Below, one piece after another: positions 10,052-17,860 of a DNA stretch of 18,093 bases. The notes below the pieces were generated by a model that worked only from the letters and a program-made list of their open reading frames with translations, was not told where the DNA came from and ran no database searches. The translations under genes and the position numbers were made by a program. The DNA comes from Planctomycetales bacterium. GTDB taxonomy: Bacteria > Planctomycetota > SZUA-567. The stretch's first letter is position 1. Every line of letters begins with the position of its first letter. The stretch spans positions 1 to 18,093 of the forward strand of contig BNUQ01000041.1 in assembly GCA_025997475.1 (NCBI GenBank), given 5' to 3'.

Positions 10052-12664
10052 ATGAATTCTCTCAGATGGTTATCGCTCGCGGCGCTCGCGGCGGCGCTGA
10101 CTTTGCCGGCGGTCGCCGCCGAAACGTTGGACGACATCGCCGAGCGCGAAATCGAGCGGGCGCAACTGCTGTCCGCCGAGCGCGACCTGCGCGCCGCCGA
10201 ATACGTCCGCTTGGGTAACGAGTTTTTGCAGGCGCGACAGTATCGCGCCGCCGCCGAGCAATTTATGTTGGCGCTCGGCGTGGACCCGAATTCGACCGCC
10301 GCCCGTGACGGTCGGCGGGAAGCGTTGCGTTATCTTGAAGTTCAAAGCGGCGCGGAAAACGGGAGCGCCGACCGGCTGGTAACGCAGGCGAAAGTGCGCG
10401 AAGAATACAATTTGGCGGAAATCAATCAGTTCTTGACCAAAGCCCGCGACGCTTATCAAAACGCGACCGCCGAAGTCGCGACCGTCAACGCCAAACAACA
10501 GGCGCTGGTCTTGTCCGACCGCTTGCGGGCGCTCGACGACGCGGAAGCGTTCGCGCATCGCGCCGGTTTGCGGTTGCAGGGGGTGGCGAGCGACGCGCAG
10601 GTAATCGCGTGGCGCGAAGAAATCGTCGCCTTGCGCGGCAACGTTAAACAAATCCGGCAACAATACGCGGCGGCGCTGACGGAACTCCAACGCGCGCAAG
10701 CGGCGGCGGATGTCAAAACGGAAAAGACGCAAATCAATCAAGTTGCCGCCGCACGCCACGCCGCGATGTTGGCGCAGGCGCAGGACTACGCGCAACGGTT
10801 GGATTATCCGCCGGCGTTGGAAATTTTAGACGAGTTGTTGGCGGAGAATCCGGGCGACGACGAGGCGCGGGAATTGCGCGAAAAAATTCGCGGCGAGAAA
10901 ATCGCCCACCGGTTTAACACGGTGGAGGATTTGCGCCGCGACCGCCGCGTGGCGATGTTGCAGAAATTGGACGAAGACGCGATTGCCAACGTTTCCGCCG
11001 GCAGTCCCATTCGCTATCCGAAGGACTGGAACGCGCTCATCGCAAAGAAAAACGTCAAGCGCAAAATCAGCGCCAACGACGACCTCGCGGCGCCGAAAAA
11101 GGAAACGTTGCGGAAGTTGGAAGAATCCTACGTCGGGTTTGAATTTTCCGACGCGCCGCTCGTCGAAGTGGTGCTCGACAACATTCGAGCGCGCACGGGG
11201 TTGAACATCAACGCCGCCGCGATTCCCGAAGAAATCGCCGAAAAGGAAATCAATCTGACCCCGCACGAAATGCGCCTCAGCAACATCATCAAACACGTGT
11301 TGCGGCAGGTCAATTCGGCGAACGAAAACGACGACACCAACATCGTTTATACCGTCAACGACCAGGGCATCATCAATTTTCTGCCCCGCAGTTTGTTGAA
11401 AAAAGACGAAGCGGTGGCGACGAAGGTCTATGACATCAACGACTTGGTGACGGCGGCGTCCGACGCCAAGCGGATGCCGACGTCGCTTGCCGCCTCGAAA
11501 AAAGAGGCGTATAAAGACGCGGACGTCGGCGGCGAATCCACGCCGATTGACGACATTGTGCGGCAGACCTTGCCGCTCGACTTTGAGGAGAGCATCAATC
11601 CGGGCGGCGTTAAATATGACGACGGCGCGAAGAAATTGATTGTCAAAGGCACGATGGAGCAACAGGCGCGGGTGGCGGAACTGTTAGGGCGGTTGCGCGA
11701 AATCCAAACCACGCAGGTCTCGGTTTCGGCGCACTACTTACAGATTAACGATGATTTCTGGGAGCAGTTCAAATCCGATTTCTACCAATTTGCCGACAGA
11801 GTAACCGACAATGTGCTGATGAATCCCGTGCCTAACATTTTGACTAACAGCAATCTTTCGCCTTTTGATAACGGGAGTAATTTGTCGAATTCGTATAACC
11901 GTAGCCACAACCCCAACGACACGGTCAAAGCGTCCCTTTACAACGGCGATATAACCGGTTTTACCAACGTTTTTGGCGCCGGCAACACCAACTTGAACGA
12001 CCGCGGTTTGCGGATGGGATTTCAGGAACGCGGGATTTTGGGGGATTTGCAGGCGAACTGGTTTTTGCAAATGGTGCGGCAGAGCGAGCGCAACGACGAA
12101 CTTTTCGCGCCGCATTTGGTGGTGTTTAACAATCGTTACGGCTGGATTCGGTTTTTGACGCAAATTCCCTTTATTAGCACTTGGGAAACCGACGATTCGG
12201 GCAATAACAGCGGCGCGATGAAGCCGGTGTTCTCGACCTTTGACCAAGGGTGTTCGTTGGAAGTGGAGCCGAATATCAGCCCCGACCGCAAATATGTTAC
12301 GGTGCGCCTGTCGCCGCAAATCAGCAAATTGGTGGACTTAGAACAGGCGGGCATTACCCGAAACGGCAGTGGTGGCGGGACGGAGAGTACGCCTTATCCG
12401 GTCGATTTACCGGTCGTGATGAAGTTTAGCACGGGGACGTATGCGACGGTGCCGGACGGCGGGTCGATTGTGATTAGCGGGTTGTCGTCGAACGTGGACG
12501 GGGAAGGGCGGCAAGGCACGCCGGTCTTGATGGATTTGCCCATCATCGGCAACGCTTTCTCCAACCGCTTTTACCAAAAAAACAAAATGTCCTACACCTG
12601 CTTGGTCAGCGCGAAAATCATCATTTTAAGCGACGAAGAAGCCGCGCAAACGGGGCAGAATTAA
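10052..12664 (+). CDS. TPR-containing secretin-domain outer-membrane protein (second paralogue)
   Basis: 870 residues. The ATG is preceded by AAGGAG with good spacing and starts a signal peptide (MNSLRWLSLAALAAALTLPAVAA, cleavage before ETLDD). A TPR-like repeat (about 50-97), a helical Ala/Gln-rich stretch, a second TPR (about 230-283), a short N-terminal secretin-like domain (about 361-420) and an N1-like domain (about 507-570) are followed by the secretin C-terminus. There VPDGGSIVISGL (about 800) and GTPVLMDLPIIGNAF (about 822-836) match the conserved gate and barrel motifs. The domain order is that of the gene at 6356, but the sequences have diverged strongly and the N-terminal low-complexity part is absent. 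It probably forms an outer-membrane channel; whether the two proteins co-assemble is unknown. Two small membrane-protein genes follow within 51 bases and may be co-transcribed. Confidence 0.85.
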   Translation: MNSLRWLSLAALAAALTLPAVAAETLDDIAEREIERAQLLSAERDLRAAEYVRLGNEFLQARQYRAAAEQFMLALGVDPNSTAARDGRREALRYLEVQSGAENGSADRLVTQAKVREEYNLAEINQFLTKARDAYQNATAEVATVNAKQQALVLSDRLRALDDAEAFAHRAGLRLQGVASDAQVIAWREEIVALRGNVKQIRQQYAAALTELQRAQAAADVKTEKTQINQVAAARHAAMLAQAQDYAQRLDYPPALEILDELLAENPGDDEARELREKIRGEKIAHRFNTVEDLRRDRRVAMLQKLDEDAIANVSAGSPIRYPKDWNALIAKKNVKRKISANDDLAAPKKETLRKLEESYVGFEFSDAPLVEVVLDNIRARTGLNINAAAIPEEIAEKEINLTPHEMRLSNIIKHVLRQVNSANENDDTNIVYTVNDQGIINFLPRSLLKKDEAVATKVYDINDLVTAASDAKRMPTSLAASKKEAYKDADVGGESTPIDDIVRQTLPLDFEESINPGGVKYDDGAKKLIVKGTMEQQARVAELLGRLREIQTTQVSVSAHYLQINDDFWEQFKSDFYQFADRVTDNVLMNPVPNILTNSNLSPFDNGSNLSNSYNRSHNPNDTVKASLYNGDITGFTNVFGAGNTNLNDRGLRMGFQERGILGDLQANWFLQMVRQSERNDELFAPHLVVFNNRYGWIRFLTQIPFISTWETDDSGNNSGAMKPVFSTFDQGCSLEVEPNISPDRKYVTVRLSPQISKLVDLEQAGITRNGSGGGTESTPYPVDLPVVMKFSTGTYATVPDGGSIVISGLSSNVDGEGRQGTPVLMDLPIIGNAFSNRFYQKNKMSYTCLVSAKIIILSDEEAAQTGQN

Positions 12665-12715
12665 CGGACAAGGCTTGCGCCGCGTCGCCGCCACGATTAA
12701 AATTAAGGTCAAACA

Positions 12716-12877
12716 GTGATAAAGCGCATTGCCGATATGACGGAAAAAATGACGGTCGCCGGTTTAGCCGTCGGTATGTTTCAGGGCAATAGTTACGGCA
12801 TTGCTGTCGGGCTGTTAGGTTTGGCGATTTGCCTCGGTTTGACCTATGTAATCGGGAAAAAGGAGGGACGAAAATGA
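12716..12877 (+). CDS. Small hydrophobic membrane protein, unknown function
   Basis: A 53-residue frame from GTG 12716, with AAGG about 7 bases upstream. It ends in TGA, overlapping the ATG of the next gene (ATGA). The N-terminus is charged (VIKRIADMTEKM), residues 13-46 are hydrophobic (one long or two short membrane segments, with a GNSYG turn in the middle) and the tail is basic (GKKEGRK). It lies 51 bases after the second secretin gene and before a terminator, so it is likely the third gene of that transcript. The family was not recognised. The overlap and ribosome-binding sites argue that it is real. ATG 12737 is an alternative start without a ribosome-binding site. Confidence 0.6.
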   Translation: MIKRIADMTEKMTVAGLAVGMFQGNSYGIAVGLLGLAICLGLTYVIGKKEGRK

Positions 12878-12993
12878 GTCATCAAAACTGGCTATGGACG
12901 GTCTATGGGTTGATTATGTTAGGATTGTTTGTTTACGGAATGATTTTGCTCAAACGCGAAGAAAAAAAAGAAAAAGAAACGAAATCGACTTAA
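12874..12993 (+). CDS. Tiny single-pass membrane protein, unknown function
   Basis: A 39-residue frame with a strong AGGAGG site 7 bases before the ATG. It overlaps the preceding small gene by four bases, which suggests translational coupling. One membrane segment (about residues 6-26, WLWTVYGLIMLGLFVYGMILL) is followed by a strongly charged tail (KREEKKEKETKST), predicting a cytoplasmic C-terminus. The shape recalls small accessory subunits of membrane complexes, but no family could be named. Confidence 0.65.
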   Translation: MSHQNWLWTVYGLIMLGLFVYGMILLKREEKKEKETKST

Positions 12994-13000
12994 CATTAAA

Positions 13001-13034
13001 ACGGGCGACCGGCGCGGTCGCCCGTTGGTTATTT
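13001..13034 (+). terminator. Rho-independent terminator after the small membrane genes
   Basis: A perfect 10-bp stem ACGGGCGACC/GGTCGCCCGT (13001-13010 with 13016-13025, loop GGCGC) is followed by a moderately T-rich stretch (TGGTTATTT). It starts 7 bases after the stop of the 39-residue gene and would end the secretin/small-protein transcript. Confidence 0.75.
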
Positions 13035-13084
13035 GGCGGCGCGCCCCGCCACAATTGTCCCTCGCCGCGCCCCGCGCCCCGCGC

Positions 13085-13090
13085 TATAAT
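13085..13090 (+). promoter_or_regulatory. Possible -10 box for guaA
   Basis: A consensus TATAAT stands out in a GC-rich stretch between the terminator and the guaA leader. The only -35-like hexamer (TTGTCC, 13055-13060) is 24 bases away, too far for a standard promoter, so the assignment is tentative. Confidence 0.35.
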
Positions 13091-13251
13091 AGACCTGTTC
13101 GACAACCAATTCGCGGCATCTTTTCGGCCAATTTTCCGTTCCGCCGCGTCAAAATTCCTTGCAATACTCTCGGTATTGCTTCGTCATTTCTCCTTGCGGA
13201 ACGAAAAATTATGCCCGAAAATATGCTCGCTCGTAGGTTTAGAACAGGTCT
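13091..13251 (+). promoter_or_regulatory. Structured leader upstream of guaA
   Basis: Three nested pairings are seen. P1 is AGACCTGTTC (13091-13100) with GAACAGGTCT (13242-13251), 10 of 10. P2 is 13130-13144 with 13196-13210, 14 of 15. P3 is GCAATAC/GTATTGC (13161-13167 with 13173-13179). Together they fold most of the 200 bases before guaA. It does not match the purine riboswitch or any consensus I recognise. It could be a cis-acting RNA or a small inverted-repeat element. Confidence 0.45.
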
Positions 13252-13273
13252 AATGCGTCCGCTTCCCTCTTGA
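13211..13273 (+). CDS. Possible 20-residue leader peptide before guaA
   Basis: An ATG immediately after the P2 stem opens a 20-codon frame (MPENMLARRFRTGLMRPLPS) that ends 14 bases before guaA. No clear ribosome-binding site precedes it and it spans the right half of P1. It may be chance; it is listed because of its position. Confidence 0.15.
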   Translation: MPENMLARRFRTGLMRPLPS

Positions 13274-13287
13274 AAAAGAATTAAAAA

Positions 13288-14844
13288 ATGCCTCCCACCG
13301 AAACTGTGGTCGTTCTCGACTTCGGCAGTCAATACGCGCAACTCATCGCCCGCCGCGTTCGCGAGCAAAAGGTCTTCGCGCGGATTTTGCCTTATTCGGC
13401 ACCGCTCGCCGACATCGCCGCGCTTAACCCCGTCGGCATTATTCTTTCCGGCGGTCCCGCCAATGTGTATGCCGACAACGCCCCGCAAGGCGACGCCGGA
13501 ATTTTCACGCTCGGCGTCCCGATTCTCGGCATTTGTTACGGTTGCCAATGGCTGTGCGAAGAACTCGGCGGCACGGTGCAACGCGCCGCCCGCCGCGAAT
13601 TCGGCGCGGCGACGCTGACGATTACCGCGCCCGACGAATTGTTGGACGGTTTAGCGACCGCTACGGACGGGGGCTTGCCGGTGTGGATGAGCCACGGCGA
13701 CCAAATCGTCAAATTGCCCGCCGGGTTTAAGACGCTCGCCCAAACCGCGACTTGCCCGCATGCGGCGATGGCGCAACCGGAAAAGAAATTTTACGGCGTG
13801 CAGTTTCACCCCGAAGTCGCGCATACGCCGTGCGGCAAAGACCTGTTGCACAACTTTCTCTACCGCATTTGCGGCGCCCAAGGCAATTGGGAAATGCGCT
13901 CGTTTGTCGAAGACGCGGTCGCGGCGGCGCGGGAAAAAATCGGCGGCGCGAATGTCGTCTTGGCGTTGTCCGGCGGCGTCGATAGCACGGTCGTCGCGCT
14001 GTTGTTGCAACGCACCGTCGGCGCGCGACTGCACTGTATCTTTGTCGATAACGGCGTGTTGCGGAAAAACGAATACGCCAAGGTCGTTGAAAATTATCGC
14101 CGCGATTTTCAACTCAATCTAATTCCGGTTTCGGCGGGCAAAATTTTTCTCGACCGGCTCGCCGGCGTCGCCGACCCGGAAACGAAACGCAAAATCATCG
14201 GCCACACGTTCATTGATATTTTCGCTGAAGAAGCGCGGAAAATTGCCGACTGTAAATTTCTCGCGCAAGGCACGCTTTATCCCGACGTGATTGAATCGGT
14301 CGCGGCGCACGGCGGACCGACGGCGGTCATCAAAAGTCATCACAACGTCGGCGGCTTGCCGGAAAAACTGGGCTTTGAATTGGTCGAGCCGTTGCGCTGG
14401 CTGTTCAAAGACGAAGTGCGGGCGCTCGGCGCGGAACTTGGAATGCCGGAGGCCTCCATTTGGCGGCATCCGTTTCCGGGTCCCGGCTTGGCGGTGCGGA
14501 TTGTCGGCGAAGTTACCGCCGCGCGGGTGGCGGTCTTGCAGGAAGCCGATGAAATTGTGATGCAGGAAATTCAGGCGGCGGGCTGGTATCGCAAAGTATG
14601 GCAGGCGTTCGCGGTGTTGTTGCCGGTGGCGTCGGTGGGCGTGATGGGCGACGAGCGGACTTATGAAAACACGGTGGCGTTGCGCGTCGTCGATTCGCTC
14701 GACGGTATGACGGCGGACTGGTCGCGCTTGCCCTACGATTTATTAGCGAAAATCAGCGGACGGATTATCAACGAAGTGCGCGGCGTGAACCGCGTGGTCT
14801 ATGATATTTCGAGCAAACCGCCCAGCACGATTGAATGGGAATAA
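13288..14844 (+). CDS. guaA: GMP synthase (glutamine-hydrolysing)
   Basis: 518 residues, full length for the family. The enzyme converts XMP to GMP with ATP and glutamine, the last step of guanylate synthesis in the cytoplasm. The N-terminal class I glutamine amidotransferase has its nucleophile in GICYGCQ (C83) and the His/Glu pair in QFHPE (H174, E176). The ATP-pyrophosphatase domain has the PP-loop LSGGVDS (227-233). The C-terminal dimerisation domain ends in the family-typical GVNRVVYDISSKPPSTIEWE. The ATG at 13288 has only weak purine-rich sequence upstream (AAAAAGAA), but matches the usual N-terminus (VVVLDFGSQY). It is preceded by a structured leader and followed immediately by a heptad repeat element. 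Confidence 0.98.
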   Translation: MPPTETVVVLDFGSQYAQLIARRVREQKVFARILPYSAPLADIAALNPVGIILSGGPANVYADNAPQGDAGIFTLGVPILGICYGCQWLCEELGGTVQRAARREFGAATLTITAPDELLDGLATATDGGLPVWMSHGDQIVKLPAGFKTLAQTATCPHAAMAQPEKKFYGVQFHPEVAHTPCGKDLLHNFLYRICGAQGNWEMRSFVEDAVAAAREKIGGANVVLALSGGVDSTVVALLLQRTVGARLHCIFVDNGVLRKNEYAKVVENYRRDFQLNLIPVSAGKIFLDRLAGVADPETKRKIIGHTFIDIFAEEARKIADCKFLAQGTLYPDVIESVAAHGGPTAVIKSHHNVGGLPEKLGFELVEPLRWLFKDEVRALGAELGMPEASIWRHPFPGPGLAVRIVGEVTAARVAVLQEADEIVMQEIQAAGWYRKVWQAFAVLLPVASVGVMGDERTYENTVALRVVDSLDGMTADWSRLPYDLLAKISGRIINEVRGVNRVVYDISSKPPSTIEWE

Positions 14845-14948
14845 AGTTTAGAGTTGAGAGTTTAGAGTTGAGCGACGGATGCGCTTCGCGCATTTTTCAA
14901 ATAACTCCACCGCTAAACTCTAAACTCTAAAATCTAAACTCTAAAAAA
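14845..14948. repeat. Heptad-array element, copy 4, between guaA and the ROK kinase
   Basis: The left arm (14845-14872) has GAGTTTA/GAGTTGA heptads and the right arm (14923-14948) AACTCTA heptads, inverted to each other. The core on the minus strand reads GCGGTGGAGTT, then AAAAATGCGCGAAGCGCATC and CGT. It matches copy 5 closely although the heptads differ. The left arm starts directly at the guaA stop and the right arm ends near the ribosome-binding site of the next gene. Confidence 0.85.
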
Positions 14949-14960
14949 AAGGAAAAAACA

Positions 14961-15947
14961 ATGCCCGCTCGCAAACTCTACGCCGCGATTGACATCGGCG
15001 GCACGAAGGTCTCCGTTTTGTTGGTCGATGAAAATTATCGCGTCGTGGCGCGCGGCAAGAAAAAGACCCGTCCCGACAAGGGTTTCAACGGCGTGTTGGA
15101 GCGCGTTAAGGAATGCCTCGCCGAAACCGCCGCGACCGCGAAATTGTCGGTGAACGGACTACAACTCGCCGGTGTCGCCGTGCCGTCGCCGGTGTTGCCG
15201 ACCGGTGTCGCGGTCAACGCGCCGAATATGGGCTGGCGCAACGCGCCGGTAACGAAATCGTTGGAGAAATTGCTCGGCGTGCCGGTCGTTACCGAAAACG
15301 ACGGCAACACCGGCGCTTACGGCGAATACGCGCTCGGCGCCGGCAAAAAAGCGGCGGCGCAACTGCTCATCGGCTTTTTCATCGGCACCGGTTTGGGCGG
15401 CGGCATCGTCTATCACGGCGACTTAATGCGCGGCGTGAATTATCAAGCCGCCGAGGTTGGGCATACGATTGTCGAAGTCAACGGGCGGCGGTGCGGTTGC
15501 GGTAAACGCGGTTGTTTGGAAGCGTATGCGTCGAAAACCGGCATGGGGTATTATCTCAAACAGCAAATTATTTGCGAAAAGCGCGCGAGTGTGTTGACCG
15601 AATTATGCGCGGGCGGCAATTACGACAACGTGCGAAGCGGGATTTTATTGGAGGCGTATGAAGCGGGCGACGCGGTTACGGTCGAAGCGGTTACCGAAGC
15701 GGCGCGGTATATGGGCATCGGCATCGGTAATATCATCACGTTGCTCGGACCGGATATGGTCGTGTTGGGCGGCGGCGTGTTCGCGGCGTTAGGCAAGGAA
15801 ATGTTGCCGATTATCAAAGAAGCGGCGAAAAGCGCGACGCATCCGGCGTCCTCGTTTCGCGACACCAAAATCCTACCGGCGGCGCTCGGCGACGACTCGG
15901 TGGCGTTAGGGGCGCTAGCGTATGCGCGCGCGACGACCAAGCAATAA
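14961..15947 (+). CDS. ROK-family sugar kinase (glucokinase-like)
   Basis: 328 residues with the ROK layout. The N-terminal phosphate-binding motif is DIGGTK (about 11-16), the catalytic aspartate lies in ENDGN (D114), GTGLGGGI is the phosphate motif, EVGHT (H168) and CGCGKRGCLE (C178, C180, C185) form the zinc site, and an adenosine-binding region (VVLGGGVF) is near the C-terminus. There is no N-terminal HTH, so it is a kinase rather than a NagC/XylR-type repressor. It probably phosphorylates glucose or a related hexose with ATP; specificity cannot be fixed by eye. An AAGGA site about 8 bases upstream supports the start. Placement after guaA seems incidental, as a repeat element separates them. 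Confidence 0.93.
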   Translation: MPARKLYAAIDIGGTKVSVLLVDENYRVVARGKKKTRPDKGFNGVLERVKECLAETAATAKLSVNGLQLAGVAVPSPVLPTGVAVNAPNMGWRNAPVTKSLEKLLGVPVVTENDGNTGAYGEYALGAGKKAAAQLLIGFFIGTGLGGGIVYHGDLMRGVNYQAAEVGHTIVEVNGRRCGCGKRGCLEAYASKTGMGYYLKQQIICEKRASVLTELCAGGNYDNVRSGILLEAYEAGDAVTVEAVTEAARYMGIGIGNIITLLGPDMVVLGGGVFAALGKEMLPIIKEAAKSATHPASSFRDTKILPAALGDDSVALGALAYARATTKQ

Positions 15948-16070
15948 GGTTACGCGATTTTGTTATCGTCAGTTCCGACGTTGACGACGACGAGTATTTT
16001 CGCGTAAAAATCACGACCTCGGCACAATCGGCGATAGCGCCGCCGCTTGCCCCCGCCATAGAGGGGAATT

Positions 16071-16105
16071 AAAAAACGCCACGCTTGCTGACGACAAGCG
16101 TGGCG
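16071..16105 (-). terminator. Rho-independent terminator after tRNA-Pro
   Basis: On the minus strand an 11-bp stem CGCCACGCTTG/CAAGCGTGGCG (16077-16105, 7-base loop) is followed by six T. It lies 13 bases past the tRNA CCA end and likely ends the whole minus-strand rpsL to tRNA unit. Confidence 0.9.
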
Positions 16106-16118
16106 CGACCGATAAGAT

Positions 16119-16196
16119 TGGTCGGGGAAACAGGATTTGAACCTGCGACCTCGTCGTCCCGAACGACGCGCGCTAGCCAAACTGCGCTATTCCCCG
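16119..16196 (-). tRNA. tRNA-Pro (CGG anticodon) with encoded CCA
   Basis: The minus strand folds as a full cloverleaf: acceptor CGGGGAA/TTCCCCG, D-stem GCGC/GCGC, anticodon stem CGTCG/CGACG with loop TTCGGGA (anticodon CGG at 16161-16159), T-stem GCAGG/CCTGT with loop TTCAAAT, then discriminator A and CCA (16121-16119). It reads codon CCG. The 5' end is 10 bases after the stop of the HTH gene, suggesting processing from a shared transcript. Confidence 0.95.
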
Positions 16197-16206
16197 ACTA
16201 AAATTT

Positions 16207-16623
16207 TTAGCAACATTCGTCGCATTCTTCCGCCGCGTAAGCCACGCTACCGGCGACTTGCCCTTTGACTTCCGTGTTCAGACGTCCCCAGTTTTTCAGG
16301 ACGATATTCAGGAAGATGTCAATTTCGGCGTTAATCGTTTCCGCGCTGATTTCGCCCACGCTCATCGCGCTCGCCGCCGGAGCCGCCGCTTTGGGCGCCG
16401 TCGTAACGCCCGCCAAAATATAATTGGCGTCATAACCGTTTTTCGCCAACGCCGACAAAAATTCCACCGATGGACGCATCCCGCCGCTCATATACATACC
16501 GACCGAGGCGTAATTCACGCCGGTCAATTTCGACAGCTCTACATTGGTTTTGCCGACCAACACTTCGCGCAGACGTTTCGCGTAGGGAAACGTTTCATCA
16601 ACTTCTTTCCGAGCCGCACACAT
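16207..16623 (-). CDS. Small HTH (XRE/CI-like) DNA-binding protein with cysteine-rich tail
   Basis: 138 residues from the ATG at 16623, preceded by GGAGGAG at 5 bases. Residues about 14-72 resemble a phage-repressor type helix-turn-helix: RLREVLVGKTNVELSKLTGV, then NYASVGMYMSGG as turn and recognition helix, then PSVEFLSALAKNGYDANYILAG, which matches the last helix of CI-like domains. An Ala/Pro linker follows (about 73-90), then a predicted amphipathic helix (AETINAEIDIFLNIVLKNWG). The protein ends EECDECC, four acidic and three cysteine residues that might bind metal or form disulfides. It lies 78 bases after rpsG and just before tRNA-Pro. A regulatory role is inferred; the target is unknown. 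Confidence 0.75.
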   Translation of the reverse strand: MCAARKEVDETFPYAKRLREVLVGKTNVELSKLTGVNYASVGMYMSGGMRPSVEFLSALAKNGYDANYILAGVTTAPKAAAPAASAMSVGEISAETINAEIDIFLNIVLKNWGRLNTEVKGQVAGSVAYAAEECDECC

Positions 16624-16642
16624 ACCATCTCCTCCCAAATCA

Positions 16643-16701
16643 AGAATTAAGAATTAAGAATTAAGAATTTTGGAGTAATTATCAAACATTGCGCGAATTC
16701 C
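16643..16701. repeat. Heptad-array element, copy 6, between rpsG and the HTH gene
   Basis: Four AAGAATT/GAATTAA heptads (16641-16668) run into TTGGAGTAATTATC and a GCGCGAATTCC core that ends at the base next to the rpsG stop codon. Only one heptad arm is present, so this copy looks truncated or one-ended. Confidence 0.65.
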
Positions 16702-17178
16702 TCACCACGCAAAGTGCGCGAACGCCTTATTGGCTTCCGCCATCCGGTGCGTGTTTTCGCGCGTGGACATCGCGCCGCCTTCGCGGTTGTAGGCGTCGCA
16801 GATTTCGGCGGCGAGCAACACGTGCGTCGGCTTGCCTTTCTTTTTTGCGACCGATTCCATAATCCAACGAATAGCCAACGATTGTTGCCGCGCGGATAAC
16901 ACTTTCACCGGCACCTGATAGTTCGCGCCGCCGACACGGCGGCTTTTCACTTCAACAATCGGCTTGACGTTGTTGACCGCCGTCTTGAACACTTCCAACA
17001 CCGACTTGTCTTTGATTTTTTTCTCGACCTCTTTCAAGGCGCTGTAAAAAATCTTTTCCGCCTTGGTTTTCTTGCCGTCGCGCATAATGCAGTTGATGAA
17101 CTTCGCCACCAACAAGTCGCCGTAGAGCGGGTCTTTCTTGACGCCCGGTCCGGTAACGTCCGTAACTTTAACAGCCAT
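16702..17178 (-). CDS. rpsG: 30S ribosomal protein S7
   Basis: 158 residues, normal for bacterial S7 (about 156). S7 binds the 3' domain of 16S rRNA, nucleates head assembly and contacts the E-site tRNA. Clear family motifs include DPLYGDLLVAKFINCIMRDG, the RRVGGANYQVPVKV beta-hairpin arm and MESVAKKKGKP, ending in NKAFAHFAW. GAAAGGA just upstream of the ATG supports the start. It follows rpsL as in the classical str operon, but the roughly 200-base gap holds a repeat element and no fusA or tuf follows. Confidence 0.98.
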   Translation of the reverse strand: MAVKVTDVTGPGVKKDPLYGDLLVAKFINCIMRDGKKTKAEKIFYSALKEVEKKIKDKSVLEVFKTAVNNVKPIVEVKSRRVGGANYQVPVKVLSARQQSLAIRWIMESVAKKKGKPTHVLLAAEICDAYNREGGAMSTRENTHRMAEANKAFAHFAW

Positions 17179-17235
17179 ACTTTCCTTTCTCCGGCGTTTC
17201 GCCGAATACTCACGACCACGCGGGTCGCGCGAGAA

Positions 17236-17383
17236 CCAATTAACAATTAAAAATTCACAATTAAGAGCAATTTACAATTAACAATTAACAATTAACAATT
17301 ATTAAGCGGAGTTTTATTTTTAAAAACGCGCGGAGCGCATCCGTTCAATAATTGTTAATTGTGAATTGTCAATTGTTAATTTA
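17236..17383. repeat. Heptad-array element, copy 5, between rpsL and rpsG
   Basis: The longest copy. The left arm has several TTAACAA/AATTAAC heptads with a few variants (17236-17301). The core is AAGCGGAGTT, a T/A-rich stretch, then ACGCGCGGAGCGCATCCGT (17302-17344). The right arm (about 17348-17383) has inverted heptads ending at the rpsL stop. The core aligns base by base with the reverse complement of copy 4. Confidence 0.85.
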
Positions 17384-17812
17384 TTTCTTCCCTTTCGCCG
17401 CCGGAGCCGCGCCCTTGCCGCCCTTACCGGCGGGAGCGCCGGCTTTCGGCACTTTATTACCGTATTTACTGCGGCTTTGGCGCCGCGCCGCCACGCCGGC
17501 GCAGTCATAGACGCCGCGGACGACGTGATAACGAACGCCCGGCAAGTCGCGGACGCGCCCGCCGCGCACCATCACGATGGAGTGTTCCTGCAAGTTATGA
17601 CCTTCGCCGCCGATATAGACCGTAACTTCTTTACCGTTGGTCAGGCGCACGCGCGCGACTTTGCGCAACGCCGAGTTCGGTTTTTTCGGGGTGGTGGTTT
17701 TGACTAAGAGGCAGACGCCTTTGCGTTGCGGACAAGTTTCGAGCGCCGGCGATTTGGATTTGAACGTCGGTTGCCGCCGTCCTTTACGGACTAATTGGTT
17801 CACCGTGGGCAT
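17381..17812 (-). CDS. rpsL: 30S ribosomal protein S12
   Basis: 143 residues; S12 sits at the decoding centre and sets translational accuracy. The start is ATG 17812 (MPTVNQL), with TAGGAGTG just upstream; a GTG in frame two codons earlier overlaps that site. The conserved [19 protein letters not shown] carries the lysine whose substitution gives streptomycin resistance, here in the sensitive form. [14 protein letters not shown] contains the aspartate commonly methylthiolated in this family. A Gly/Ala/Lys-rich C-terminal extension of about 20 residues goes beyond the 124-residue E. coli protein, as in many non-proteobacteria. It is first in the minus-strand unit. Confidence 0.98.
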   Translation of the reverse strand: MPTVNQLVRKGRRQPTFKSKSPALETCPQRKGVCLLVKTTTPKKPNSALRKVARVRLTNGKEVTVYIGGEGHNLQEHSIVMVRGGRVRDLPGVRYHVVRGVYDCAGVAARRQSRSKYGNKVPKAGAPAGKGGKGAAPAAKGKK

Positions 17813-17860
17813 AATCACTCCTACTGAAAAATCTACGACTGAGAAATTTGAAAGGGCGGT

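Noticed and set aside
12894..13253. 119-residue frame across the small membrane gene, terminator and guaA leader
   Set aside because: It overlaps the better supported 39-residue gene in another frame and reads through a terminator and leader hairpins.
13085..13287. Purine (guanine) riboswitch before guaA
   Set aside because: The conserved three-way junction and loop sequences of that class were not found; only unassigned stems are present.
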